DNA from: Microbacterium sp. MYb72
GTDB taxonomy: Bacteria; Actinomycetota; Actinomycetes; Actinomycetales; Microbacteriaceae
Direction: 5' to 3'
Length of the DNA stretch: 64,000 nucleotides
NCBI RefSeq assembly: GCF_002979415.1
Contig: NZ_PCOT01000009.1
Coordinates: 1-64,000 of the forward strand
The position numbers and the translations under genes are program-made. Positions 51,654 through 60,478 of the stretch are shown here, piece after piece (the first letter of the stretch is position 1; each line of letters begins with the position of its first letter). The notes under the pieces were generated by a model that saw nothing but the letters and a program-made list of their open reading frames with translations, made no database searches and was not told the origin of the DNA.

Positions 51654-53315
51654 TCAGGCTCCTTGGGTGAGAGGTTGCGCGATGGCGGCATCGAGAGCCG
51701 CCCTCTCGCGCAGGACGAAATGCTGCACCTTGCCGCTGGGGTTGCGGGGCAGCTCGGTGAGGTAGTCGACGCGGCGGGGGCACTTGTAGATCGCCAGTCG
51801 CGCTCTGACGTGTTCGAGGATGCTCGCGGTGAGGGCATCCGAACCTGCGAGGCCCTCACGGGGGACGACGAACGCTGCGACGATCATGCCTCGGTCGACG
51901 TCCGGCCGACCGACCACGGCGCACTCCAGCACGTCCGGGTGGGCGAGCACGGCCTCCTCGACCTCTGGGGCGCCCACGTTGTACCCGGCCGTCACGATCA
52001 TCGAGTCGTTGCGCGCCTGGTAGGTGAAGTACCCGTCCTCGTCCCTGACGAAGGTGTCTCCGGTGATGTTCCACCCATCGTGCACGTACACGCTCTGGCG
52101 CTCATCGTCGAGGTAGCGGCATCCGGTGGGGCCGATCACGCCGAGGCGTCCCGACTCGCCTGTGCCGAGCTCGCGCCCGTTCTCATCGAAGATCGCTGCG
52201 CGGTAGCCGGGAACGACCCGGCCGGTGGCACCGGGACGGATATCGTCGCCGGACGCCGAGATGAACACGTGCAGCATCTCCGTGGCGCCGATGCCGTTGA
52301 CGAGACGCAGACCACTCGCCTGCTCCACGGCCTCGAACGTCGAACGTGTGAGATGCTCTCCCGCCGCGACGCCGATGCGGAGGCGGCCGAGCTCGTCGGC
52401 GAGACCCGCCTTGATGATGCCGCGATACCCGGTGGGCGCCGTGTACAGCACGGTGATGCCGAGCGGACGGATGAGCTTCGCGAGTTCCAGCGGGGTCGCG
52501 CGCTCGACGAGAACCATGGCACCTCCGGTGCGGAGCGGGAAGATGACATTGCCGCCGAGGCCGAAGGTGAACGCGAGGGGAGCCGTGCTCGCGCTCACGT
52601 CGTCGGCGCCGAGGTGCAGCACGTGGCGGGCGAAGGTATCGGCGTTGGCGAGGATGTCGCGATGGAAGTGCATCGTGACCTTCGGCACACCGGTGGTGCC
52701 GCTGGTCGCGCCGAGCAGCGCGACGTCGTCGGCGGCGGTGTCGACCGCCGCGAACTCTCCTCTCTTGGCATCGCACGCCGCAGCGAGCTCGTCGTGCTCC
52801 CCGCCCGCGACGAGCACGGTCGGCGGCGCGCCCAGAGCGGCGAAGGCCTCCTCCGCGTCGGCGAGGCCGCGGTGGTCGACGATCGCGATCCGCGGCGAGA
52901 CGCGCTCCGCGACGTTGCCGACCTCCTGTGCCCGCCACGCCACCATCGTGGTGACGACGACCATACCGGCCTTGAGAGCGCCCAGCCAGCAGGCGACCGT
53001 CCAGGGGCCGTTGAGCATGCGCAGCATCACCCTGTTGCCCGGCACGAGGCCGTGGTCCTCGGTGAGCACCTGGGCGAACTGATTCGCTCGGAGCTGCAGC
53101 TCCCCGTAGCTCCACGAGGCGCCGTCTGCGAGGAGGATCGCCGGCCTCCGCGCGCCGTGCTGCGCGACCGCCCGGTCGATCAGCTCGGCGGCGGCGTTGA
53201 GACGTTTCGGATACTGGACATCGGGGATGGTGAACTCGAGAATCGGCCACAGTTCGGCCGCAGGCAGCGAGTCGCGGGTGAAGGTGTCGACGTGCGCTGA
53301 GGGGGAGAGCTCCAT
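51654..53315 (-). CDS. AMP-forming aryl-CoA ligase (benzoate-CoA ligase-like)
   Basis: 553-residue adenylate-forming enzyme activating an aromatic acid to its CoA thioester. Motifs in order are the ATP loop LLGATSGTTGVPKVTMHFH (P-loop near residue 184), the A5-type NGIGATEM, GWNITGDTFVRDEDGYFTY with the hinge Asp, YNVGAPEVEEAV, and the catalytic Lys near PRNPSGKVQHF. The length suits benzoate or 2-aminobenzoate-CoA ligases. Stop and next start are almost contiguous with the fused monooxygenase gene, so it probably makes that enzyme's substrate. Confidence 0.87.
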   Translation of the reverse strand: MELSPSAHVDTFTRDSLPAAELWPILEFTIPDVQYPKRLNAAAELIDRAVAQHGARRPAILLADGASWSYGELQLRANQFAQVLTEDHGLVPGNRVMLRMLNGPWTVACWLGALKAGMVVVTTMVAWRAQEVGNVAERVSPRIAIVDHRGLADAEEAFAALGAPPTVLVAGGEHDELAAACDAKRGEFAAVDTAADDVALLGATSGTTGVPKVTMHFHRDILANADTFARHVLHLGADDVSASTAPLAFTFGLGGNVIFPLRTGGAMVLVERATPLELAKLIRPLGITVLYTAPTGYRGIIKAGLADELGRLRIGVAAGEHLTRSTFEAVEQASGLRLVNGIGATEMLHVFISASGDDIRPGATGRVVPGYRAAIFDENGRELGTGESGRLGVIGPTGCRYLDDERQSVYVHDGWNITGDTFVRDEDGYFTYQARNDSMIVTAGYNVGAPEVEEAVLAHPDVLECAVVGRPDVDRGMIVAAFVVPREGLAGSDALTASILEHVRARLAIYKCPRRVDYLTELPRNPSGKVQHFVLRERAALDAAIAQPLTQGA

Positions 53316-53350
53316 TGCTGGTCCCTTCGGTGGTTGAGAGGTCTGAGGAT

Positions 53351-54217
53351 TCAGAGCGGACGACCCGGACGGATCATCCCCTCCTGGGCGACGGTGGCCA
53401 CGAGCCGTCCGTCCACGGTGTGGAACCGGCCGAGGCCGAGACCGCGCCCGTCGGCGATGCCGGCGCTCTCCTGCACGTAGAGCAGCCACTCGTCTGCGCG
53501 GGCGGGGGCGTGGAACCACATGGCGTGGTCGAGGCTCGCGGTGACGAGGCCTTCCGCGCGCCACGGCAGCCCGAGCACTCGCAGCACCGGTTCGAGGATC
53601 GTGTAGTCGCACACGTAGGCGATCGCGAGCTGGTGCGTGCGGGGGTCGTCCTCGAGCTTCTCGAAGGAGCGCACCCAGACGACCTGGTGGGGGACCCGTT
53701 CACCCTCGATCTCGACGTACACCGGTCCGGGCACGTGCCTGATGTCGAAGCTCCGTCCGTGCGACCAGTACTCGATGTCAGGACCGTCGAGACCCGCGAG
53801 CGCCTCTTCCGAAGAGCGCAGCTCCTCGGGCGACGGCACCTCGGGCAGTGCGGGACCGTGTTCGGGGAACTCCTCCGGCACGTGGAACGAGGCGGTGGAC
53901 AGGAAGGCGAGCTTGCCGTGCTGATGGCCGCGGACGTGCCGAGTCGAGAATCCGCGGCCGTCGCGGATGAGCTCCACCTCGTACCGCACCGGCTCCGAGA
54001 CATCGACGCCGCGGAGGAAGGAACTGTGCACCGAGTGCAGCAGACGGTCGTCGTCCACGGTGCGGAGTGCCGCCGCCACGCTCTGCGCGACAGTGTCGCC
54101 TCCATAGGCCTTGGGCCAGGGCACCGGCTGCGGCTGCGCCTCGAACGCGCGATCGGCGTGCTCGGGTGCCGTCTCGGTGAGGGCGATCGCGCGGTGGAAC
54201 GCGGCGGAGGAGTTCAT
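53351..54217 (-). CDS. acyl-CoA thioesterase II (TesB-like)
   Basis: 288-residue double-hotdog thioesterase. YGGDTVAQSVAAA near residue 38 and the C-terminal SLDHAMWFHAPARADEWLLY, in which the catalytic Asp lies, are the TesB signature. TVAQEGMIRPG ends the protein. In this operon it may release a free acid, for example gentisate or a hydroxylated ring product, from CoA. Overlaps the cupin stop by 4 bp (ATGA). Confidence 0.85.
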   Translation of the reverse strand: MNSSAAFHRAIALTETAPEHADRAFEAQPQPVPWPKAYGGDTVAQSVAAALRTVDDDRLLHSVHSSFLRGVDVSEPVRYEVELIRDGRGFSTRHVRGHQHGKLAFLSTASFHVPEEFPEHGPALPEVPSPEELRSSEEALAGLDGPDIEYWSHGRSFDIRHVPGPVYVEIEGERVPHQVVWVRSFEKLEDDPRTHQLAIAYVCDYTILEPVLRVLGLPWRAEGLVTASLDHAMWFHAPARADEWLLYVQESAGIADGRGLGLGRFHTVDGRLVATVAQEGMIRPGRPL

Positions 54218-54654
54218 GCGCGGCGGAACCCCTCGAGCGTCGAGTCGTCGACCTCGTCGAGGTTGACGACGATGTTGTCGGGCGTTCGAGTGGTGAGCCA
54301 GACGAGCTCCTCCGTGATGGACATGTTCGCCTCGACGTGGGGCATGTAAGGAGGCACGAAGACCCAGTCCCCCGCCGTCATGTCGAGGTACTCGCGGTAG
54401 CCATCGCCGAAGTAGATCCTTGCAGTGCCCCGCAGCACGTACCCGCCGGTCTCGGCTTCGCCGTGATGATGCGGGAGGGAGCGGTAGCCGGGCTCGTTGG
54501 AGACCTGGCCGAACCAGATCTTCGTGGCCTCGGTGTGCTGGGGGCCCACCCCGGAGACGCGGACGCATCCGCCAGACGACATGGTGTGCGTGTCCTCCTC
54601 GCCGCTTCGGGTGACCTGCGGCACGCGGTCCCAGCGCAGTTCGTTCTCACTCAT
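54214..54654 (-). CDS. cupin-domain protein of the aryl-CoA cluster
   Basis: 146-residue single-cupin protein. The metal-binding first motif is LPHHHGEAETGGYVLRGTARIYFGDG (His residues and Glu), and the second is VPPYMPHVEANMS. Much too short for a gentisate 1,2-dioxygenase of about 340 residues, so a regulatory, isomerase or small dioxygenase role is more likely. I start at the ATG at 54654 with GAAGGAG upstream. First gene of the minus-strand cluster, behind a palindromic promoter region. Confidence 0.75.
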   Translation of the reverse strand: MSENELRWDRVPQVTRSGEEDTHTMSSGGCVRVSGVGPQHTEATKIWFGQVSNEPGYRSLPHHHGEAETGGYVLRGTARIYFGDGYREYLDMTAGDWVFVPPYMPHVEANMSITEELVWLTTRTPDNIVVNLDEVDDSTLEGFRRA

Positions 54655-54730
54655 GAAAGCTCCTTCGCTCGTGTCTGAGGGGCGCGGCATCCGCGCCGCG
54701 AACGGGCCCGAAGAACCCGATGGAAGAAGT

Positions 54731-54770
54731 GTCACATACGTGACTATCGTCACACAAGTGCAATATGTGA
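54731..54770 (-). promoter_or_regulatory. operator-like palindromes before the aryl-CoA operon
   Basis: GTCAC-ATAC-GTGAC at 54731-54744 is a palindrome. TCACATA at 54732-54738 also pairs with TATGTGA at 54764-54770. The AT-rich block lies 77 to 116 bases upstream of the cupin start. The PaaX-like regulator encoded next to it is the likely binder. Confidence 0.6.
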
Positions 54771-54796
54771 GGGTTTCGAGGTGACAGCGAACGAAG

Positions 54797-54832
54797 AGGA
54801 CCCCGGATGCCGTGATCGGCGTCCGGGGTCCT
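54797..54832 (-). terminator. terminator after the PaaX-like gene
   Basis: AGGACCCCGGA at 54797-54807 pairs with 54822-54832 across a 14-base loop, 12 bases downstream of the PaaX-like stop on the minus strand. Confidence 0.65.
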
Positions 54833-54844
54833 CCCGAGGTTCGT

Positions 54845-55699
54845 TCAGCTCATCACAGCGGTGACGAAGCGCTCCGCTGCGGGCTCCAGGCGGTGATGCA
54901 GCTCAGCGAAGAGCCGTTCGGCCTCGACACCGGCCCACCCGTCGGGAAGCAGTTCGAGGGGAATGCCGGGATCGAGATAGGTGAGCCGTCGCCAGCGGGT
55001 GATCGCGCCCACGTGGCCCGCGAAGGCTTCGCCGTCGGTGAGCTTCTCGTCGAGCACATCGCTGAAGCCCTCGACGAAGTCGCGATACAACGGCTCGAGC
55101 GCGGGGAGGTCCCACCACCGTCGCACGGCGAGCACGAGGTCGTCTTCGGACAGGCGGTCGCCGAGGAACAGCTCCACGAAACCGTCCAGTCCCGCCCTGC
55201 GCAGCGCCATGCGGGTCTCGTCGGCGATGAGCCCAGGGGCGATCCAGAGCCCGCCGTTCACCTGCCCGAATCCGAGCCGCTGCAGCAGACGGCGCAACTG
55301 ATGCCGCAGCGGCCGCTCCCGCTCCGGCACGCTGAACGACGCGAGAAGCCACGGATCGGACGGCTGCGCCCTGCGCTCCTCGAAGATGCGGCGGTCTCCG
55401 GCCGAGAACACACCTTCGAGCGAGTCGGCCAACCGGTAGGCGGCTCCGCCGCCCGAGCGCATGCTCACGAGGACGCCGCGCTGCTTGAGTCTCGAGACCG
55501 CCGAGCGCACTGCGGAGGAATCAGCCCCCAGCGCGGCCATCATCTCGATGAGGTCGGCGATCTGGATGACGCCGCCATGTGCACGCACGTACCGCCCGAA
55601 GACGGTGACGATGAGGTGCTGAGGCCTGACGGCCGCGCCGGGGATGCCGGCGGCGTCATCCGCATCGTCGGCGCGGACGGCCGGGAGATCTGCGCTCAT
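54845..55699 (-). CDS. PaaX-family transcriptional regulator
   Basis: 284-residue regulator. After a 25-residue lead comes the N-terminal winged helix: PQHLIVTVFGRYVRAHGGVIQIADLIEMMAALG, then SSAVRSAVSRLKQRGVLVS. The PaaX effector and C-terminal domains follow, with WLLASFSVPERERPLRHQLRRLLQRLGF and the GLWIAPGLI block. PaaX represses phenylacetate genes in response to phenylacetyl-CoA. Here a CoA-ester of an aromatic acid made by the neighbouring ligase is the likely inducer. No clear ribosome site precedes the ATG at 55699. Confidence 0.85.
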   Translation of the reverse strand: MSADLPAVRADDADDAAGIPGAAVRPQHLIVTVFGRYVRAHGGVIQIADLIEMMAALGADSSAVRSAVSRLKQRGVLVSMRSGGGAAYRLADSLEGVFSAGDRRIFEERRAQPSDPWLLASFSVPERERPLRHQLRRLLQRLGFGQVNGGLWIAPGLIADETRMALRRAGLDGFVELFLGDRLSEDDLVLAVRRWWDLPALEPLYRDFVEGFSDVLDEKLTDGEAFAGHVGAITRWRRLTYLDPGIPLELLPDGWAGVEAERLFAELHHRLEPAAERFVTAVMS

Positions 55700-55828
55700 G
55701 TCGAAGGAGCCTAGCGGCTCCGCGTCTCCGGACTCGTCGCCCGTTCGGGATAGCTGCAGCGAAAGAACTGCGGTTCTTGGTGCGATCCGACCGCTCATCC
55801 CCCACGCTCGCACGGGTACGCTTTTACC

Positions 55829-57028
55829 GTGACCGAACGCGCACCTCTCTCTCGCAAGCTGTCCGCCATCGCCGAGTCCGCGACCCTCAAGGTCGACGCC
55901 AAGGCCAAGGCTCTGAAGGCCGAGGGCAAGCCCGTCATCTCGTATGCCGCCGGCGAGCCCGACTTCGCGACGCCGCAGTTCATCGTGGATGCCGCGGCCG
56001 AGGCCCTGGCCGACCCCGCGAGCTACCGCTACACGCCGGCGGCCGGCCTTCCGGCGCTGCGCGAGGCGATCGCCGCGAAGACGCTGCGCGACTCCGGGCT
56101 CGAGGTCTCGCCCAGTCAGATCATCGTGACCAACGGCGGCAAGCAGTCGGTCTATCAGGCGTTCCAGGCCGTCGTGAACCCCGGCGACGAGGTGCTGCTG
56201 CCCGCGCCGTACTGGACCACGTACCCCGAGGCGATCCGCCTCGCCGACGGCACGCCCGTCGAGGTCTTCGCCGGCGCCGACCAGGACTACAAGGTCACGG
56301 TCGAGCAGCTCGAGGCCGCGCGCACCGAGCGCACCACCGCGCTCGTGTTCGTCTCCCCGTCGAACCCCACCGGGTCCGTCTACACCGCGGAGGAGACGAA
56401 GGCGATCGGCGAATGGGCCGTCGAGCACGGCATCTGGATCGTCTCCGACGAGATCTACCAGAACCTCACGTACGAGGGCGTCAAGGCCACCTCGATCGTC
56501 GAGGCCGTGCCCGAGGCCGCGAACCAGACCATCCTCGTCAACGGCGTGGCCAAGACCTACGCCATGACCGGCTGGCGCGTGGGCTGGATGGTCGGCCCCG
56601 CCGACGCCATCAAGATCGCGGGCAACCTGCAGTCGCACCTGTCGAGCAACGTGAACAACGTCGCCCAGAAGGCCGCGATCGCCGCCCTCAACGGCCCGCA
56701 GACCGAGGCCGAGAAGATGCGCGAGGCGTTCGACCGCCGCCGTCAGCTCATCGTCTCGGAGCTGTCGAAGATCGACGGTCTCATCGTGCCGAACCCCCTC
56801 GGCGCGTTCTACGTGTACCCCGACGTGCAGGGCCTCCTCGGCCGCACGTGGGGCGGCGTGACGCCGACCACCTCCCTCGAGCTCGCCGACCTCATCCTCG
56901 AGCAGGCCGAGGTCGCCGTCGTCCCCGGCGAGGCGTTCGGCCCGTCGGGCTACATCCGCATGTCGTACGCCCTGGGCGACGACCAGCTCCTCGAGGGCGT
57001 GCAGCGCCTCCAGCGCCTGTTCTCCTGA
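55829..57028 (+). CDS. aspC: aspartate aminotransferase-like PLP enzyme
   Basis: 399-residue class I aminotransferase. Landmarks are [18 protein letters not shown], the [15 protein letters not shown] block, [14 protein letters not shown], and the PLP lysine in [16 protein letters not shown] near residue 240, followed by [16 protein letters not shown]. This is the aspartate/prephenate aminotransferase 1-beta group. GTG start with a very short leader. Followed by a strong terminator, so it is a single-gene unit. Confidence 0.9.
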   Translation: MTERAPLSRKLSAIAESATLKVDAKAKALKAEGKPVISYAAGEPDFATPQFIVDAAAEALADPASYRYTPAAGLPALREAIAAKTLRDSGLEVSPSQIIVTNGGKQSVYQAFQAVVNPGDEVLLPAPYWTTYPEAIRLADGTPVEVFAGADQDYKVTVEQLEAARTERTTALVFVSPSNPTGSVYTAEETKAIGEWAVEHGIWIVSDEIYQNLTYEGVKATSIVEAVPEAANQTILVNGVAKTYAMTGWRVGWMVGPADAIKIAGNLQSHLSSNVNNVAQKAAIAALNGPQTEAEKMREAFDRRRQLIVSELSKIDGLIVPNPLGAFYVYPDVQGLLGRTWGGVTPTTSLELADLILEQAEVAVVPGEAFGPSGYIRMSYALGDDQLLEGVQRLQRLFS

Positions 57029-57054
57029 GCCGGCGGGGTCTTCCCCGGCAACGC

Positions 57055-57090
57055 GACGCCCCTCCGGTCCACGTGGACCGGAGGGGCGTC
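57055..57090. terminator. bidirectional terminator
   Basis: A perfect 36-base palindrome: GACGCCCCTCCGGTCCAC at 57055-57072 and its complement at 57073-57090. Lies between the aminotransferase gene and the convergent VOC-family gene. Confidence 0.8.
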
Positions 57091-57120
57091 GTCGTTCAGC
57101 GGGTCGGGATGCCGGGCCGC

Positions 57121-57522
57121 TCAGTCCTCGGGGTGGTATCCGATGAGCCAGCGGATGCCGTAGCGGTCGACGAGCGTGCCGTCCCAGTCGCCCCACGGGC
57201 GCTTCTGCAGCGCATCGATGACGCGTCCGCCGGCGGCGAGCTCGTCGTACCAGCGCGTCAGCGTGACGGCATCCGCGGTGCCGAGCAGCGACAGGAACAT
57301 GCCGCCCATCTGCACCGCGTCGTCATCGGCCCCCGCGTCGGCTCCGGCCAGTTCGACGAGACCGGAGAGCTGACCGTGAGCGACGGCGTCGGGCGGGCCG
57401 TCGTGGCGCCCCGCCGTCGCGTAGTCGAACATCTGCAGCTCGCCGCCGAATACCGCCTGATAGTGGGCCAGCGCCTCCGCCGCGTTGCCGGGGAACAGGA
57501 GGTAGGGAATCAGTCCGCTCAT
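57121..57522 (-). CDS. PhnB-like VOC-superfamily protein
   Basis: 133-residue small glyoxalase/bleomycin-resistance-fold protein. It opens SGLIPYLLFPGNAAEALAHYQAVFGG, the usual PhnB beginning, and ends VDRYGIRWLIGY. No catalytic function is known for most PhnB-like proteins. Monocistronic between the terminator and murB. Confidence 0.85.
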   Translation of the reverse strand: MSGLIPYLLFPGNAAEALAHYQAVFGGELQMFDYATAGRHDGPPDAVAHGQLSGLVELAGADAGADDDAVQMGGMFLSLLGTADAVTLTRWYDELAAGGRVIDALQKRPWGDWDGTLVDRYGIRWLIGYHPED

Positions 57523-57554
57523 CCCGCGAGTGTACGTCGACGCACCGACGCTCG

Positions 57555-58685
57555 TCAGAGCTCGACGCCGACGAGCACCGGCTCAGGCTGCAGCACGAGA
57601 CCGAACTCGGAGTGCACGCGGCTCTGGATGAAGCGGGCGAGCTCCGAGACCTCAGCGGCGGTCGCCCCACCGCGGTTGGTGAGGGCGAGGGCGTGCTTGG
57701 TCGACACGGACGCCCGCGACCGCGGCAGCTTGAATCCCTTGCGGATGCCGGCCTGCTCGATCAGCCACGCGGCGCTCACCTTGACCTCCGCGCGCTCCGG
57801 CTTCGACGGCGGGACCAGCCCGTCGTAGGAGGCCAGCGGGATCACGGTCACGGCGTCGAGGTCGGGCGAGACGGGCCAGCGAGGGCACTCCGGCGGGAGC
57901 GCACGGGCGACGCTCTCCGGCACGATCGCGTTCTGGAAGAAGGAGCCGACTCCGTGCGTGTCGGGGTCGTCCTCGTCGAGCAGCATGCCCTTCGAGGCGC
58001 GGGTCGCGAGGATGCGCTCGCGCACCCAGCGCAACGGCACCGGCTCGTCGCCCTCGAGCGCGAGCGCCCGACGCAGCTGCTCGCCCCGCACGACGCGCTC
58101 CCCCGCCAGGAGCAGGTCGACCGTGATCGAGAGGATGACCGCCCTGCGGTGGGGTTCGCTGCCGTAGTGGTGCTTGAACACCGAGGTGCGGAATCCGAGG
58201 CCGAGCTCGGAGGCCGGGACCGTGAGGATCTCGTCGGCGTGCTCGTCGAGCAGCTCCACCTCGACCAGCGTCTCCTGCACCTCCTGGCCGTACGCCCCGA
58301 TGTTCTGCACGGGGGCGGCGCCGACGGTGCCGGGGATGCCGCTCATGGCCTCCAGCCCCGCGTAGCCGCGCTCGACCGCGTAGGCGACGAGGTCGTCCCA
58401 CGCATGACCGGCCTGGGCGCGGAGGCGGATGCGCCCGGCGTGCGGCGACGGGAGCTCCTCGATGCCCTGCGTGAGGATGCGGATGACCGTGCCCTCGAAC
58501 GGCGCGTCTCCGACGAAGAGGTTCGACCCGCCTCCGAGGACGAACCAGTCGTCTCCTCGGGACCATACGTCGCGGAGCGCCTCGACGAGTTCGTCGGCTG
58601 TCGACGCCTCCAGCATCCGCTCCGGGGCGGCGCCCGTGTGCAGCGTGGTGAGGGCGGACAGGCGGATCGGCTCGACCTCGCGCAT
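57555..58685 (-). CDS. murB: UDP-N-acetylenolpyruvoylglucosamine reductase MurB
   Basis: 376-residue cytosolic flavoenzyme reducing UDP-GlcNAc-enolpyruvate to UDP-MurNAc in peptidoglycan synthesis. The FAD-binding stretch LGGGSNLFVGDAPFEG sits near residue 50, AMSGIPGTVGAAPVQNIGAYGQEV near 114, and the catalytic Ser-containing GVGSFFQNAIV near 245. It overlaps the upstream dehydratase gene by 1 base. The murB next to hydroxyacyl-thioester dehydratases is a conserved actinobacterial order. Confidence 0.95.
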   Translation of the reverse strand: MREVEPIRLSALTTLHTGAAPERMLEASTADELVEALRDVWSRGDDWFVLGGGSNLFVGDAPFEGTVIRILTQGIEELPSPHAGRIRLRAQAGHAWDDLVAYAVERGYAGLEAMSGIPGTVGAAPVQNIGAYGQEVQETLVEVELLDEHADEILTVPASELGLGFRTSVFKHHYGSEPHRRAVILSITVDLLLAGERVVRGEQLRRALALEGDEPVPLRWVRERILATRASKGMLLDEDDPDTHGVGSFFQNAIVPESVARALPPECPRWPVSPDLDAVTVIPLASYDGLVPPSKPERAEVKVSAAWLIEQAGIRKGFKLPRSRASVSTKHALALTNRGGATAAEVSELARFIQSRVHSEFGLVLQPEPVLVGVEL

Positions 58686-59083
58686 CAGATCGCGACGCGC
58701 AGCTGCGCCTTGACCAGCACGGTCGTCTCGCCGAACGTGACCTTCAGGTCGATGCGCGCGGCCTCGTCGTCGACAGCGCCGACCGTGGCCAGCACGTGCA
58801 CATCGGCGCCGTCCTGCGGGTCGACGACGACGGGCTTCGTGAAGCGCACGCCGTAGTCGAGGATGCGCGCAGCGGGGTCGAGGGCGGCGACCACGACGGA
58901 GGAGGCCACACCCATCGTGAGCATGCCGTGCGCGAGCACTCCGGGGAGGCCGACGGCCGCGGCGACGTCGTCGCGGTAGTGGATGGGGTTGAAGTCCCCT
59001 GACGCTCCGGCGTACCGCACGAGCGACTCGCGGGTCAGGTGCACGGTGCGCTCGGCGATCACGTCTCCGACGGTGAACGACAT
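58685..59083 (-). CDS. MaoC-family (3R)-hydroxyacyl-thioester dehydratase subunit (HadB-like)
   Basis: 132-residue hotdog-fold dehydratase. The catalytic block is YAGASGDFNPIHYRDDVAAAVG (Asp and His of the hydratase motif), followed by GVLAHGMLTMGV. The partner gene upstream has a related hotdog domain that overlaps this gene by one base, so they likely form the heterodimer that dehydrates 3-hydroxyacyl-ACP in fatty-acid synthesis. I take the ATG at 59083; a GTG one codon earlier is possible. Confidence 0.85.
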   Translation of the reverse strand: MSFTVGDVIAERTVHLTRESLVRYAGASGDFNPIHYRDDVAAAVGLPGVLAHGMLTMGVASSVVVAALDPAARILDYGVRFTKPVVVDPQDGADVHVLATVGAVDDEAARIDLKVTFGETTVLVKAQLRVAI

Positions 59084-59532
59084 CACTCGGCTCCTTCTTC
59101 CGACCCCACGAGCAGCATGCTGGTGGCGGTCACGACGTGGGCGCCATCGGCATCCGTGATCTCGGCCTCGCTCGTGATCATGGCGTTGCCGCCCATCATG
59201 CGGATGCCGGTCACGCGCAGCTGGCCCGTGAGCTCGTCTCCGGCCACGATCGGACGCGAGTAGGTGAAGCGCTGCTCGGCGTGGATCGTGCGGGCGAGCA
59301 CGATGCCGGAGTCGGTCTGGTTCAGCAGCTGCTGCAGCGTGTGATCCTGCACGACCATCGCGAAGGTCGGCGGCGCGACGACGTCGGCGAAGCCCGCGGC
59401 GCGCGCGGCCTCGACATCGGTGTGCTGCGGAGCATCCGCGAAGACGGCGCGCGCGAACTCGCGGATCTTCTCACGGCCGACGAGGTACGGGGTGGTCGGC
59501 GGGAAGTCCCGTCCGACGAGTTCTTGATTCAC
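59083..59532 (-). CDS. FAS1-like dehydratase-domain protein (HadA-like)
   Basis: 149-residue hotdog protein beginning VNQELVGRDFPPTTPYLVGREKIREFARAV. The partner lacks this head, and here the catalytic Asp/His pair is not evident, as in the structural HadA-type subunit of the mycobacterial dehydratase. I chose the GTG at 59532 because GAAGG lies seven bases before it; a GTG two codons earlier is the longer alternative. Divides its stop with the next gene's start. Confidence 0.8.
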   Translation of the reverse strand: MNQELVGRDFPPTTPYLVGREKIREFARAVFADAPQHTDVEAARAAGFADVVAPPTFAMVVQDHTLQQLLNQTDSGIVLARTIHAEQRFTYSRPIVAGDELTGQLRVTGIRMMGGNAMITSEAEITDADGAHVVTATSMLLVGSEEGAE

Positions 59533-59564
59533 TGCCACCCTTCGATCCTACTTCTCGGGGGTGC

Positions 59565-60362
59565 TCAGCTCTTCTTGCGACCCCGGATCGCCTTGAGCGC
59601 CATCTGCGCTGCGATGACGACGAGGTAGGCGGCGAACAGGATGTTGGCCGTCAGCGGGTCGATCAGGGTCGCCAGCCAGGCGCCGAGCGCGGTCGTCGTG
59701 CAGGCCGAGACGCCGACCAGGCCCGCCGCGACGAGGTCGACGTTGCGGTTGCGGAGATTGCCGATCGTCCCGGAGATCGCGGTGGGGATCATCATCAGCA
59801 GCGAGGTGCCCTTGGCCACGAGGTCGCTGGTGCCGAAGGCGATCATCATCGCCGGCACCACGATCACCCCGCCGCCGACGCCGATGAGGCCGGCGATGAT
59901 GCCGGTCGCGACGCCGAGGGCGACGAGCGAGACGCCGCTGAGCCAGTTCAGGTCGAAGACGGCATCCCTGGAGGGGATCACGAGGAACAGCGTCACGATC
60001 ACGACGATGAGGAAGGAGACGAAGGCCCACCGCAGCACCGTCTGCGAGATCTTCGGGAGCAGCCTCGTGCCGATCTGCGCGCCGACGACGGATCCGGCCG
60101 CGAGGATGATCGCGGGGATCCAGGCCACCGAGTCGTGCACGGCATAGGAGATGACGCCGACGGTCGCTGTCGGGATGATGGCGGCCAGGGACGTCCCCGC
60201 GGCGAGCCGCTGGTTGAAGTGCAGCAGCAGCACGAGCAGGGGCACGATCACGGTGCCGCCGCCGACGCCGAAGAGGCCGGAGAGGAGCCCGGCGACGAGG
60301 CCGATGCCGATGAAGGATGCGTAGGCGCGAGGCCCTCGGTTCGGGGCCAGGACGTCGTTCAC
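59565..60362 (-). CDS. TauE/SafE-family membrane permease
   Basis: 265-residue inner-membrane protein with about eight hydrophobic segments. The repeated family signature appears as GLVAGLLSGLFGVGGGTVIVPLLV near residue 17 and GIIAGLIGVGGGVIVVPAMM near 151. The family exports or imports sulfur-containing or other small anions, such as sulfite, taurine derivatives or sulfonates. No sulfur gene is adjacent, so the substrate is unknown. GTG start; a weak hairpin lies in the 116-bp gap upstream. Confidence 0.87.
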   Translation of the reverse strand: MNDVLAPNRGPRAYASFIGIGLVAGLLSGLFGVGGGTVIVPLLVLLLHFNQRLAAGTSLAAIIPTATVGVISYAVHDSVAWIPAIILAAGSVVGAQIGTRLLPKISQTVLRWAFVSFLIVVIVTLFLVIPSRDAVFDLNWLSGVSLVALGVATGIIAGLIGVGGGVIVVPAMMIAFGTSDLVAKGTSLLMMIPTAISGTIGNLRNRNVDLVAAGLVGVSACTTTALGAWLATLIDPLTANILFAAYLVVIAAQMALKAIRGRKKS

Positions 60363-60478
60363 CGTTCCAGCCTACTCTCGGGCCCTGCTCCGTCCGACGC
60401 CGTCCCTGCGGCGGACGGACGCCGCGCCCCTCACTCGCATCGCGCATCGACGAGGGAGGGACGCGGCATCCTGAGCGG

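Noticed and set aside
54214-54654. Cupin considered as gentisate 1,2-dioxygenase
   Set aside because: At 146 residues with one cupin domain it is less than half the expected length of that bicupin enzyme.
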